Translations under genes and position numbers: made by a program
In this document: positions 1 to 5,852 of the stretch, piece after piece
How positions within the stretch are numbered: the first letter of the stretch is position 1
Layout: the number at the start of each line of letters is the position of its first letter
DNA from: Phycisphaerae bacterium
Lineage (GTDB): Bacteria > Planctomycetota > Phycisphaerae > Tepidisphaerales > Tepidisphaeraceae
DNA: 9,727 bases
NCBI GenBank assembly: GCA_014380825.1
Contig: JACMJD010000571.1
Location: 1 to 9,727, forward strand
Reading direction: 5' to 3'
The notes under the pieces: generated by a model
Told to the model about the DNA's origin: nothing
Databases searched by the model: none
Seen by the model: the letters and a program-made list of their open reading frames with translations, nothing else

Positions 1-141
1 CATGTTCACCGTCGTGGCGGTGCCACCGGCATATTTGCCGGTGAGCACCTGCCCGTCCTTCAACTCGAGTACGTCGGCGAACCCCGTTGCGCCAATCGTG
101 TTAACGATCGCGATTGCCAGCACAATTAAAATCGTTCTCAT
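1..141 (-). CDS. Small secreted protein, 3' end cut by window edge
   Basis: Only the first 47 codons are in the window; the gene continues past base 1. The visible protein starts with a signal peptide (MRTILIVLAIAIVNTIGATG, likely cut after GFA), then ADVLELKDGQVLTGKYAGGT. A short 'LKDGxxLxGKYxGGT' beta-type segment just after a signal peptide is familiar from small hypothetical exported proteins, but I cannot name a function. The start is supported by a GGAG Shine-Dalgarno 7 nt upstream. It begins 24 bp after the stop of the upstream DUF1254/DUF1214 gene on the same strand, so it is probably the third gene of that operon and may act with those proteins in the periplasm. The gene call is fairly sure; the role is unknown. 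Confidence 0.72.
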   Translation of the reverse strand, partial: MRTILIVLAIAIVNTIGATGFADVLELKDGQVLTGKYAGGTATTVNM

Positions 142-165
142 CGGAACTCCAGTTTGACGTTCGAT

Positions 166-1590
166 TCAATTCACCTTGACCACCGCCGGCGGCTTCCACG
201 TGCCGTCGCCCGGCGGAAGAATCGACGGCGGCGTGTCCTTTGGCCAATACAGACGCATGACCAAGTAGATCGGTCCGTCCGGCGCGGGAAGCCAACTACC
301 GAGCTTGTCCGCACCGGGCGAATCTTTTTGAATGTAAAGCGTGACCGACCCGTCGGCGTTCTCTTTCATGCCCGGCAGCATCGGCGAGTTGATCAAGTAG
401 CGGCCGATTGGGTTCTTGATCAGAAGCTGCGTCTTGCCGTCATACATCGTCACCGACCAGAACGAATTCACCGGCGGAAGCTCACCCCGGGGGAAGGTGA
501 TGGTGTAGTTGTGCTTGCCGCAATCGAGCGGCTCGCCGTTGGCGAGCGTTTTGGTCATCGGATACATCGCCTCGGCGGCGTCGTTGCCGTAGATGCCAGC
601 CTTGGCGGCTGCGGCGCGCTTGAGCCAATCGCCATTGTAGAAATCACTGTCGCCGAAGAGCGATCCGACTTTCCAGCCGTTGATGTTCTTCTGCCCGGAC
701 TCCAGATACTGCTCGATCTTCGCACCGCCGGCCTTCATGCCTTCGACGACCGCTGCTTTCTGTTCCGGTGAGAGCGCAGCGAAGTCGAATCGCTTTCCCG
801 GCTCAACGCCGAGGCGCGCCAGCTTCGCGCGGATCTCTTTCTCTGGCGGTCCGGCCGGGGCGAACTGCATCGCGAACGCGAGGTAGTCGAAGAATCCGGT
901 CTTGGCCATCTCCGCGTTGATCTTGGGGAAGTCAACCGTTGACGCCGCCGTGGGCGCGGGCTGTTTCAGATACTGCGACAGCGGCTGAACTTTGTATTCC
1001 GCCTGAATCTTCACCACGTTCGGCATGTCTTGCGGATTGAAAAGTTGAGTGCGATACGCCACCGCCGAGAACTGCGTGCTGGAACGAAACACCTTCTTGA
1101 TGCCAGCGGGCGTCTCGCCTTTCCAATCGGGGCCGACCACCATGTAATCGCCCGCTTCACCGGCGGTGGCGCGGCTGCCGAGGTAGCCGTAGTTGTAGGT
1201 GTTGCCGTCGCAAAGCATCACCGAATAGTAGCGCGGTTTCTCCACAGCCGGGACCGACAGCACGATCGGCTCAGCGCGCAGGTCCAGCCACAAGATGGAA
1301 TACGGCGTGTCGCTGTTTGGCGTGACGACCGATGTGTCCTCATACGTGAAGACGCGTGCTTCATTGTGGATCTGATTGAACGGCGCCTTGTACTGTCCCG
1401 AGTTCTTGTCCACCGAATACTCGTACATCACCGCGTAGTTCATCACGATCGGCAGGCCGTAGATGAACCCTTCCTCGGCGATCAACTTCGCTTCGGCAGG
1501 CGTGACGTCGGCGGACTTCGCGCTGACGGGAACCGTCAGCGCGAATGCGAGCACGACGGCGATGAGATTGACCTGGATTGTAATTCTCAT
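166..1590 (-). CDS. DUF1254/DUF1214 domain exported protein (paralogue 2)
   Basis: A 474-residue protein of the two-domain DUF1254 (N-terminal) plus DUF1214 (C-terminal) family, full length for the family. Residues 1-24 form a signal peptide ending VSA, so it should be periplasmic. DUF1254 lies at about 35-200, with the family signatures TPNSDTPYS, DLRAEPIVLSVPAVEK, RYYSVML, GSRATAGEAG and GPDWKGETP. DUF1214 lies at about 350-465, with ELPPVNSFWSVTMYD, NPIGRYLINSP, DGSVTLYIQ, WLPAPDGPIYLVMRLYWP and GTWKPPAVV. The family consists of predicted beta-rich proteins with no firmly assigned reaction, so I give none. It follows its close paralogue by 36 bp on the same strand, and a small secreted protein begins 24 bp after it. 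The ribosome site is weak (GAAAG 8 nt before the ATG), which fits expression from the upstream promoter. Family assignment is secure; function is unknown. Confidence 0.95.
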   Translation of the reverse strand: MRITIQVNLIAVVLAFALTVPVSAKSADVTPAEAKLIAEEGFIYGLPIVMNYAVMYEYSVDKNSGQYKAPFNQIHNEARVFTYEDTSVVTPNSDTPYSILWLDLRAEPIVLSVPAVEKPRYYSVMLCDGNTYNYGYLGSRATAGEAGDYMVVGPDWKGETPAGIKKVFRSSTQFSAVAYRTQLFNPQDMPNVVKIQAEYKVQPLSQYLKQPAPTAASTVDFPKINAEMAKTGFFDYLAFAMQFAPAGPPEKEIRAKLARLGVEPGKRFDFAALSPEQKAAVVEGMKAGGAKIEQYLESGQKNINGWKVGSLFGDSDFYNGDWLKRAAAAKAGIYGNDAAEAMYPMTKTLANGEPLDCGKHNYTITFPRGELPPVNSFWSVTMYDGKTQLLIKNPIGRYLINSPMLPGMKENADGSVTLYIQKDSPGADKLGSWLPAPDGPIYLVMRLYWPKDTPPSILPPGDGTWKPPAVVKVN

Positions 1591-1626
1591 TTTGTTTTCT
1601 TTCGCTCGTTGATTGAACAGGTTCGT

Positions 1627-3039
1627 TTACTCCGCCTTCTTTAGCTTCGGTGCATCCCATTTTCCTTCCGTCGCCTCTTCCTTTGGCCAGTAAAGGCGCA
1701 TGGCCATCACGAAGGGACCCTTGGGCGCGGGCAGCCAGTTGGCTTCCTTTTCCTTGCCGGGCGATTCGTTCTGGACGTGCAATGTCAGCCCGCCATCGGG
1801 GTCGCGCTGGAACTGCGGAAGCATCGGCGAGTTGAGCAGGTAGCGATTGATCGGATTCGCGACGAGCAGGCTTTGCGGCATTTCATACATGGTCAACGAC
1901 CAGAACGCGTTGACCGGCGGGAGTTGGTCCGGCGCGAAGCGCAGCGTGTAATGGTTGGCGCCGCTCAGCTTCTGATTCGCGTCGTCCACCAGATACATTG
2001 GATACATCGCCTCCTGCTTCGAATTGCCGTAGATGCCCAGCACCGCGGCGGCCATGCGGTAGAGGTAGTTGTTCTTCAGGAACTCACGCGTCCCAAACAC
2101 ATCGCCGGACTTCACCTTTCCCGCAGCAAATTCTTTTTCCAGTTCCACGAAGTCAGTCCAGGCGTCGCCCATGCCTTGCTTGATCGCGGTCTGCACTTCC
2201 GGTGAGAGCTTTTTTGAGTCGAACGTCTTCCCCGCGCCGACACCGATCTTGGCGAAGCGCGCCATGAGCGCTGTTTCCGAAGGGTCTGTCGGGCAATACT
2301 GCAACACGAAGTCCAGGATGTTGAAGAACTCCGGCGAGGTCTTCTCCTCTGCTGGCGTGATCGGTTTAATGAAATCAATCGCCGGCGCGGCCGGCGGGGC
2401 GGGTTGACCAAGGAACGCCGACAGCGTCTGCGCCTTGTAGCCTTCCTGCACTTTCTTCACGTTGTCGAGATCAGCCGGGTTGAACAACTGCGTGCGGTAG
2501 ACGGCGAAGACGAATTCCGTCTCGGCGCGGATCACCTTCTTCACGCCTTTGGGCGTCTCGCCTTTCCAGTTCGGGCCAGCGATCGCGAAGCTGCCGGCCT
2601 CGTTGCCGGTGGCGCGGCTGCCGATGTAATCGAAGTTGAAGGTGTAGGCGTCTATCAGCTGGATGCTGTAGTAGCGCCCCTTCTCGACCGCCGGCACGGT
2701 GAGCACGACCGGCTCGGCGCGCAAGTCCATTCCGACGAACGAATACGGCGTGTCGGAGTTGGGCGTCTGAATCGCCTTGTCCTCCGGCGTGTACACGCGC
2801 GGCGTGTTCTTGATCTGATTCCACGGCGCCTTGAATTCGGGGTTACTACGATCCACGAAATACGTGTGCTGGATGCGATAGTTATCCACCAGCGGGAAGC
2901 CGTAGATGTAAGCTTCCTTGGCGATCGCGCGCGCCTCGGCGGGCATAAGGTCCGCCGCATCGGATTGCCCGGCGCCATAATCAATGAGGGCGAGTGCCAG
3001 CAACGTCGGAAGAATGAATGGGCAAATCTGCAATCTCAT
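1627..3039 (-). CDS. DUF1254/DUF1214 domain exported protein (paralogue 1)
   Basis: A 470-residue, complete DUF1254/DUF1214 protein and first gene of the minus-strand operon. A signal peptide covers about residues 1-28 (hydrophobic FILPTLLALALI core, likely cut near SDA). The N-terminal domain carries TPNSDTPYSFVGMDLRAEP, VLTVPAVEKGRYYSIQL, FDYIGSRATGNEAG and GPNWKGETP. The C-terminal domain carries YTLRFAPDQLPPVNAFWSLT, NPINRYLLNSPMLP, GGLTLHVQNESPGKE and WLPAPKGPFVMAMRLYWPK. The next gene downstream matches it in long blocks at matched positions (for example YRTQLFNP and EAMYPM), so the pair is a tandem duplication that has since diverged. The start has a good Shine-Dalgarno (AGAGGG, 8 nt spacing). 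The enzymatic role of the family is not established. The 442-bp spacer upstream holds repeated TTCCCGA motifs that could be regulatory. Confidence 0.95.
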   Translation of the reverse strand: MRLQICPFILPTLLALALIDYGAGQSDAADLMPAEARAIAKEAYIYGFPLVDNYRIQHTYFVDRSNPEFKAPWNQIKNTPRVYTPEDKAIQTPNSDTPYSFVGMDLRAEPVVLTVPAVEKGRYYSIQLIDAYTFNFDYIGSRATGNEAGSFAIAGPNWKGETPKGVKKVIRAETEFVFAVYRTQLFNPADLDNVKKVQEGYKAQTLSAFLGQPAPPAAPAIDFIKPITPAEEKTSPEFFNILDFVLQYCPTDPSETALMARFAKIGVGAGKTFDSKKLSPEVQTAIKQGMGDAWTDFVELEKEFAAGKVKSGDVFGTREFLKNNYLYRMAAAVLGIYGNSKQEAMYPMYLVDDANQKLSGANHYTLRFAPDQLPPVNAFWSLTMYEMPQSLLVANPINRYLLNSPMLPQFQRDPDGGLTLHVQNESPGKEKEANWLPAPKGPFVMAMRLYWPKEEATEGKWDAPKLKKAE

Positions 3040-3165
3040 TTGTGATCCCTCTCAAGGAACGATGCTGTTGATTCCGGCGCGCAACATGACAGTTCCGGAA
3101 AATTGGAAGATTGAAGTTTTTTTTCGCGATTGGCCGCACGGAAATGGGGTTGCGCGTTCTTGCGC

Positions 3166-3191
3166 TGCGCGCCGCGAGCGCGCGGCGCGCA
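3166..3191. repeat. Perfect 11-bp inverted repeat (GC-rich hairpin)
   Basis: The arms TGCGCGCCGCG (3166-3176) and CGCGGCGCGCA (3181-3191) are perfect reverse complements around a 4-nt AGCG loop. No T-run follows on either strand, so it is not a standard intrinsic terminator. It sits about 130 bp upstream of the DUF1254 operon start and could be an RNA structure in a long leader or a protein-binding dyad. The structure is certain; the role is not. Confidence 0.6.
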
Positions 3192-3266
3192 ACGTGCCCA
3201 GTAGTAGAGGAGAGACGTCGCGCGGCGGCCGCTCTTTGACATTCGGATAAGTGCCCGCGGATCGAG

Positions 3267-3294
3267 TTCCCGAAAATTCCCGAAGATTCCCGAT
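3267..3294. repeat. Three 10-bp-spaced TTCCCGA repeats
   Basis: TTCCCGAA at 3267-3274, TTCCCGAA at 3277-3284 and TTCCCGAT at 3287-3294 start exactly 10 bp apart, one DNA helical turn, so all face the same side. Two inverted copies lie further on in the same spacer: ATCGGGAA at 3361-3368 and TTCGGGAA at 3444-3451. The array is about 230-255 bp upstream of the DUF1254 operon. Phased short repeats of this kind are typical of cooperative regulator binding, but no regulator is known to me for this motif. Confidence 0.55.
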
Positions 3295-3481
3295 CGGCGC
3301 AGATCGTCTCACGTGCCGTTCGTGGCCGGATAAGGAGTTAGCAATCCTGGTCTCAACGAGATCGGGAATCGGTGGGCGCGTGCGAACCTGGGCGGGTTGG
3401 CTCGTCGTGCTGTCGGCCTCTGCGGCAGTCATCGTTCGCTCATTTCGGGAACAGCAACGCGTTGCCGCGCGGCGTCTACCG

Positions 3482-4270
3482 TTAGAACCAGCGATGCGTG
3501 ATGCTGATCCACGGGCCGTGCATGGTCATGTCCCACTTGAAGTCGTCCTGGTCGTAGTCCCAGCTAGTGGCGCGATAGCCCACGCTCAGCGCCCAGGATT
3601 CGGCGAAGTGCCAGTCAAGGTAAGTGCCGACGCTCCAGGTGAGATCTGATCCGACCCCGAACCCGCCGATGAGCGCACCGGTTCGCCAATCCAGTTCTTT
3701 GGTCAGCCCGAGCACCACGCGTCCGCCGACGTACGGATCGACCCACGTTTTGCTCTTGTCGGCGGTCTCGCCGAGGTTCGGGTTGAGCTCGAGCTTCATG
3801 TATGTGATCTGCGCACCGACGGCAGGCGTGAGTGTCAGCGGCATGCCGCCGACTTCAGTGCGGAGCACCGTGTATCCGACGGAGAAGTCGAAGACGCCCA
3901 TCCACATGTCGATATCGCCGCCGCGACCGTCGTCGAATGTCTTGTCGTCTTCGAGCTTGGAGTAGTTGCCGATGAACGAGAAAACCCAGTCGCCTTTCTG
4001 CACTTCGACGCCGGGATTCAGCGAGAAGGCGGTCTTGTCGATCAGGTCGCCGAAGTCGACGTTCACATCGCTTTCGACATTGCCGACACCGACCTTGCCG
4101 TCGAGCGACATCGCCCAGATGCCGAACGTGGTGTTCAAGTGCCAGGCATCGTCCGGCGGCGGGGCGGCGAACGAAGGGGCAACGAACGAGCACATCAGCA
4201 CGGTCGACAACGCCGCGACCATACGAATGAACCATGGCCGGTCAGTCAGATTGCCCTGCATCGGGTACAT
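3482..4270 (-). CDS. Outer-membrane beta-barrel protein
   Basis: A 262-residue exported protein. An n-region (DRPWFIR) is followed by a hydrophobic core (MVAALSTVLMCSFV) and a cleavage site near APSFA, about residue 35. The mature part opens with WHLNTTFGIWAMSLDGKVGV and SDVNVDFGDLIDKTAFSL, the pattern of a large family of small barrel proteins (W-x-TPYLW-like start, then V-D-V-SF-D-I-like strand). Alternating polar/aromatic strands continue to a terminal phenylalanine (ITHRWF), the usual barrel-assembly signal. Start choice: AAAGG touches the ATG at 4270 but lies 9 nt before the in-frame ATG at 4261, so 4261 (MQGNLTD) may be the true start. The Cys in the signal sequence (VLMC) is not a lipobox. 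The gene is divergent from the FixJ-type regulator. It is probably a porin or structural barrel; its cargo is unknown. Confidence 0.85.
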   Translation of the reverse strand: MYPMQGNLTDRPWFIRMVAALSTVLMCSFVAPSFAAPPPDDAWHLNTTFGIWAMSLDGKVGVGNVESDVNVDFGDLIDKTAFSLNPGVEVQKGDWVFSFIGNYSKLEDDKTFDDGRGGDIDMWMGVFDFSVGYTVLRTEVGGMPLTLTPAVGAQITYMKLELNPNLGETADKSKTWVDPYVGGRVVLGLTKELDWRTGALIGGFGVGSDLTWSVGTYLDWHFAESWALSVGYRATSWDYDQDDFKWDMTMHGPWISITHRWF

Positions 4271-4334
4271 CCTTTCGAAGGAATTGAAGAGGTTCGGTTC
4301 AGGAGCGGGGAGCGTATGAAGCTGCTTGCATTGT

Positions 4335-4352
4335 GCCTATTGGACCTTGGTC
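4335..4352. promoter_or_regulatory. 18-bp motif, copy 1, in the divergent promoter region
   Basis: The sequence GCCTATTGGACCTTGGTC recurs as its reverse complement at 5159-5176 with 17 of 18 bases matching. This copy also contains the dyad GGACC-TT-GGTCC (4342-4353). It sits about 65 bp upstream of the barrel gene start and 104 bp upstream of the regulator start, so it could serve either. I suggest a regulator-binding site; this is inference from repetition and placement. Confidence 0.45.
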
Positions 4353-4370
4353 CTACCGCAGCACGACGGA

Positions 4371-4395
4371 TTTGGAGAAAACTTGACGCTCCAAA
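4371..4395. promoter_or_regulatory. Dyad operator TTTGGAG-N11-CTCCAAA
   Basis: A perfect 7-bp inverted repeat (TTTGGAG 4371-4377, CTCCAAA 4389-4395) with an 11-bp spacer. It covers the -35 box of the predicted regulator promoter. A dimeric protein bound here would block or modify RNA polymerase binding. Autoregulation by the adjacent FixJ-type regulator is one option, not shown by the sequence. Confidence 0.45.
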
Positions 4396-4410
4396 CCCCC
4401 AAGCTAGATT
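4383..4410 (+). promoter_or_regulatory. Sigma70-like promoter for the response regulator gene
   Basis: TTGACG (4383-4388) matches five of six -35 bases. After a 16-bp gap, TAGATT (4405-4410) matches four of six -10 bases. Transcription would begin near 4417, about 40 nt before the ATG at 4457, leaving room for the GAGGAG ribosome site at 4442-4447. This placement argues against the in-frame upstream ATG at 4316. Confidence 0.45.
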
Positions 4411-4456
4411 AAGAACCTCAACCGCAGGGGTAAAACCGGCCGAGGAGTGGAAACCC

Positions 4457-5158
4457 ATGAGTAACTCCGAGCCAGCCAACCGTGCGACGCTTCCAGCCAA
4501 ACCCCAACCACTAATCGACGCGCCCGCGATCGTGTTCGTCGTGGACGATGATCGGTCGGTCTGCGCGTCAGTCCGGCGGCTGCTGCTTTCGGCCGGTTAT
4601 CACGTGCGCGCGTTCTCCAGAACTAAGCAGCTCTTCGGGCACGGCCGACCGGTCGGCCCGTGCTGTCTGATTCTGGATGTGCAGTTGGCGGACGAAAACG
4701 GGTTGACCTTCCAGGACGATCTGGCCAGGGCGGGAATTTCGGTTCCGATCATTTTTTTGAGCGGCCATGCAGACGTGCCCATGAGCGTGCGGGCGATGAA
4801 ATCCGGTGCTGCGGATTTCATGACAAAGCCGTTCGACGCCAAGCAGATGCTTCGCGCCGTCGACCGCGCGCTCGCCGAAGACAGCCGTGCTTTGTTGGTC
4901 GCTCGCCAAGTCTCCGAATTGAAGCGCCGGCTCGATGATCTCACACCGCGTGAGCGCGAAGTTTTCGCGGCGGTCACCAGCGGCATGCTCAACAAGGAGA
5001 TCGCGGTTGATCTGCAAGTCGCCGAGAAGACCATCAAGGTGCACCGCGGCCGAGTGATGGAAAAGATGCAAGCCATCGCGCTGGCCGAGCTCGTGCGAAT
5101 GGCAGACACCCTTCAGATCCGCTACGAACGCAATGAGCCAGCACCGCAGAGTTCGTGA
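4457..5158 (+). CDS. FixJ/NarL-family response regulator (REC + LuxR-type HTH)
   Basis: A 233-residue transcription factor of two-component systems. The receiver domain (about residues 24-140) has the acidic pair D30/D31 in VVDDD, phospho-acceptor D74 in LILDVQL, switch residue S102 in FLSGHAD and K124 in TKPF. A linker (ALLVARQVSELKRRLDD) leads to a LuxR/FixJ-type helix-turn-helix at about 161-218, with LTPREREVFAAV, NKEIAVDLQVAEKTIKVHRG and ELVRM. All phosphorylation residues are intact, so it should be switched by a kinase, but no kinase gene is in the window. ATG 4457 is chosen for its GAGGAG site 9 nt upstream and a promoter just before. An in-frame ATG at 4316 would add a 47-residue head with no domain. 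The gene is divergent from the barrel gene and followed by a stand-alone receiver gene. The closest style is FixJ/NodW/StyR-like; the targets are unknown. Confidence 0.93.
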   Translation: MSNSEPANRATLPAKPQPLIDAPAIVFVVDDDRSVCASVRRLLLSAGYHVRAFSRTKQLFGHGRPVGPCCLILDVQLADENGLTFQDDLARAGISVPIIFLSGHADVPMSVRAMKSGAADFMTKPFDAKQMLRAVDRALAEDSRALLVARQVSELKRRLDDLTPREREVFAAVTSGMLNKEIAVDLQVAEKTIKVHRGRVMEKMQAIALAELVRMADTLQIRYERNEPAPQSS

Positions 5159-5176
5159 GACCAAAGTCCAATAGGC
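5159..5176. promoter_or_regulatory. 18-bp motif, copy 2 (inverted), after the regulator stop codon
   Basis: GACCAAAGTCCAATAGGC is the reverse complement of 4335-4352 with one mismatch. It begins on the base after the regulator's stop codon and lies about 125 bp upstream of the receiver-only gene. Relative to transcription, this copy faces the receiver gene in the same orientation as copy 1 faces the barrel gene. That fits a shared upstream control site for those two genes. Confidence 0.4.
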
Positions 5177-5183
5177 GTGGCGG

Positions 5184-5199
5184 GTTTCGCTGGCGAAAC
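5184..5199. repeat. Short perfect hairpin GTTTCGC-TG-GCGAAAC
   Basis: Arms at 5184-5190 and 5193-5199 pair perfectly. It lies 26 bp after the regulator stop codon. No T-run follows, so it would be at best a weak terminator or a 3'-end stabilising stem; it could equally be a binding dyad. Confidence 0.35.
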
Positions 5200-5300
5200 T
5201 GCACATCGTCATACGCAGCGTTCCGATCATTTGAGGACAAACACTCTGGCACCGCGCGACGGACGCCGCGCTTTGCATCCGTTCGACGAAAGATCGCGGC

Positions 5301-5678
5301 ATGGGCATGCGCGCCGGCACAGTGATGGTGGTGGACGACGACGAGTCGGTGCGCACGTCGCTCGCCAGATTGCTCAAGTCGGCTGGCATGTCATTCGAGT
5401 TGTTCGCGTCCGCCGAAGAGTTCGTCGCACAGCATGCAATCGACTCGGCGGGCTGCGTGATCATCGACGTGCAGTTGCCCGGCATTTGCGGCTTGGAACT
5501 TCAGGCGATGTGCGCGCAGGCGCATCCCGCCACGCCGATCATCATGATCACCGCCTTCCGCGACCCCAACGCCGAAGAACAAGCGCTGGCGGCGGGCGCC
5601 GTAGAGTTTTTCCACAAGCCGTTTGACGCCGGCGCGCTGATCGAGGCGGTGACCGAAGCGATCGAACATCAGCAGTGA
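5301..5678 (+). CDS. Stand-alone receiver-domain response regulator
   Basis: A 125-residue protein that is only a CheY-like/FixJ-type receiver domain. Visible residues are D12/D13 in VVDDDES, phospho-acceptor D56 in VIIDVQLPG, T84 in MITAF and K106 in HKPF, so phosphorylation chemistry should be intact. The protein ends right after the last receiver helix (IEAVTEAIEHQQ), and none of the three plus-strand frames downstream encodes a helix-turn-helix. It is therefore a true single-domain protein rather than a frameshifted FixJ. It may act as a phosphate sink, a kinase regulator or a relay partner for the regulator 142 bp upstream. The start is uncertain: ATG 5301, 5307 and 5325 are all in frame and none has a strong ribosome site; 5325 would cut into the first strand and is unlikely. 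Confidence 0.87.
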   Translation: MGMRAGTVMVVDDDESVRTSLARLLKSAGMSFELFASAEEFVAQHAIDSAGCVIIDVQLPGICGLELQAMCAQAHPATPIIMITAFRDPNAEEQALAAGAVEFFHKPFDAGALIEAVTEAIEHQQ

Positions 5679-5852
5679 CGTTGACAACCACGCGAGCGGC
5701 ATCGAGCAGGCGTTTCGCTTCAGCGAGAGCCGGCGCCTTCAGGCTCGTTTCAATCTGCCGATCATGTTCAGCGACAAGGCGAGTTGGGACGACCCGGGCA
5801 GGTCGAGGTGCGGATCGGGTTCTGCATTTGACGCCCCGCCGCCTGCCGTGAC
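5679..5852. other. Spacer between convergent genes
   Basis: This 174-bp gap separates the ends of the receiver gene (plus) and the ligase gene (minus). I see no gene in it. A weak inverted repeat GAGCC (5727-5731) / GGCTC (5742-5746) followed by GTTT could be a poor terminator for the receiver gene. No strong bidirectional terminator is visible. Confidence 0.5.

Larger units (their letters stand above)
3040..3481. other. Intergenic spacer without a convincing gene
   Basis: This 442-bp stretch lies between the 5' end of the DUF1254 operon and the 3' end of the barrel gene. Open frames across it (for example minus 3052-3432) have Arg/Ser-rich compositions with no domain or ribosome site, so I treat them as chance. 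It contains an 8-bp palindrome TTCCGGAA (3093-3100), a run of eight T (3117-3124), a GC-rich hairpin (3166-3191), five TTCCCGA-type motifs (3267-3451) and a 12-bp palindrome GCAACGCGTTGC (3454-3465). I could not pick out a convincing -35/-10 pair for the minus-strand operon, although its promoter should lie here. Confidence 0.6.

Noticed and set aside
154..3045. Long plus-strand open frames opposite the DUF1254 genes (for example 154-771, 1030-1644, 2404-3045)
   Set aside because: Arg/His/Val-rich compositions without domains or ribosome sites; they mirror the codon pattern of the real minus-strand genes in G+C-rich DNA.
3236..3241. Perfect TTGACA as a plus-strand promoter
   Set aside because: No -10-like sequence at 16-18 bp spacing, and no plus-strand gene follows.
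3052..3432. Minus-strand 126-residue open frame in the spacer
   Set aside because: No recognisable motif, low-complexity Arg/Ser/Pro composition, and it runs through the hairpin and repeat array.
4190..4222. Lipoprotein signal in the barrel protein (VLMC)
   Set aside because: Met at the -1 position does not fit a lipobox, and a normal signal-peptidase I site (SFA) follows.
4316..4456. Upstream ATG start for the response regulator (MKLLALCLL...)
   Set aside because: It would lie before the predicted promoter at 4383-4410 and adds 47 residues with no domain; 4457 has its own GAGGAG site.
4335..5176. Regulator gene as a small mobile element with 18-bp terminal inverted repeats
   Set aside because: No transposase and no matching target-site duplication outside the repeats; a paired regulatory site is simpler.
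5252..5275. Sigma54-type promoter (TGGCAC) upstream of the receiver gene
   Set aside because: The -12 GC element is missing at the required spacing.
5679..5852. Lost DNA-binding domain after the receiver-only gene (frameshifted FixJ)
   Set aside because: None of the three plus-strand frames after the stop encodes a helix-turn-helix motif.
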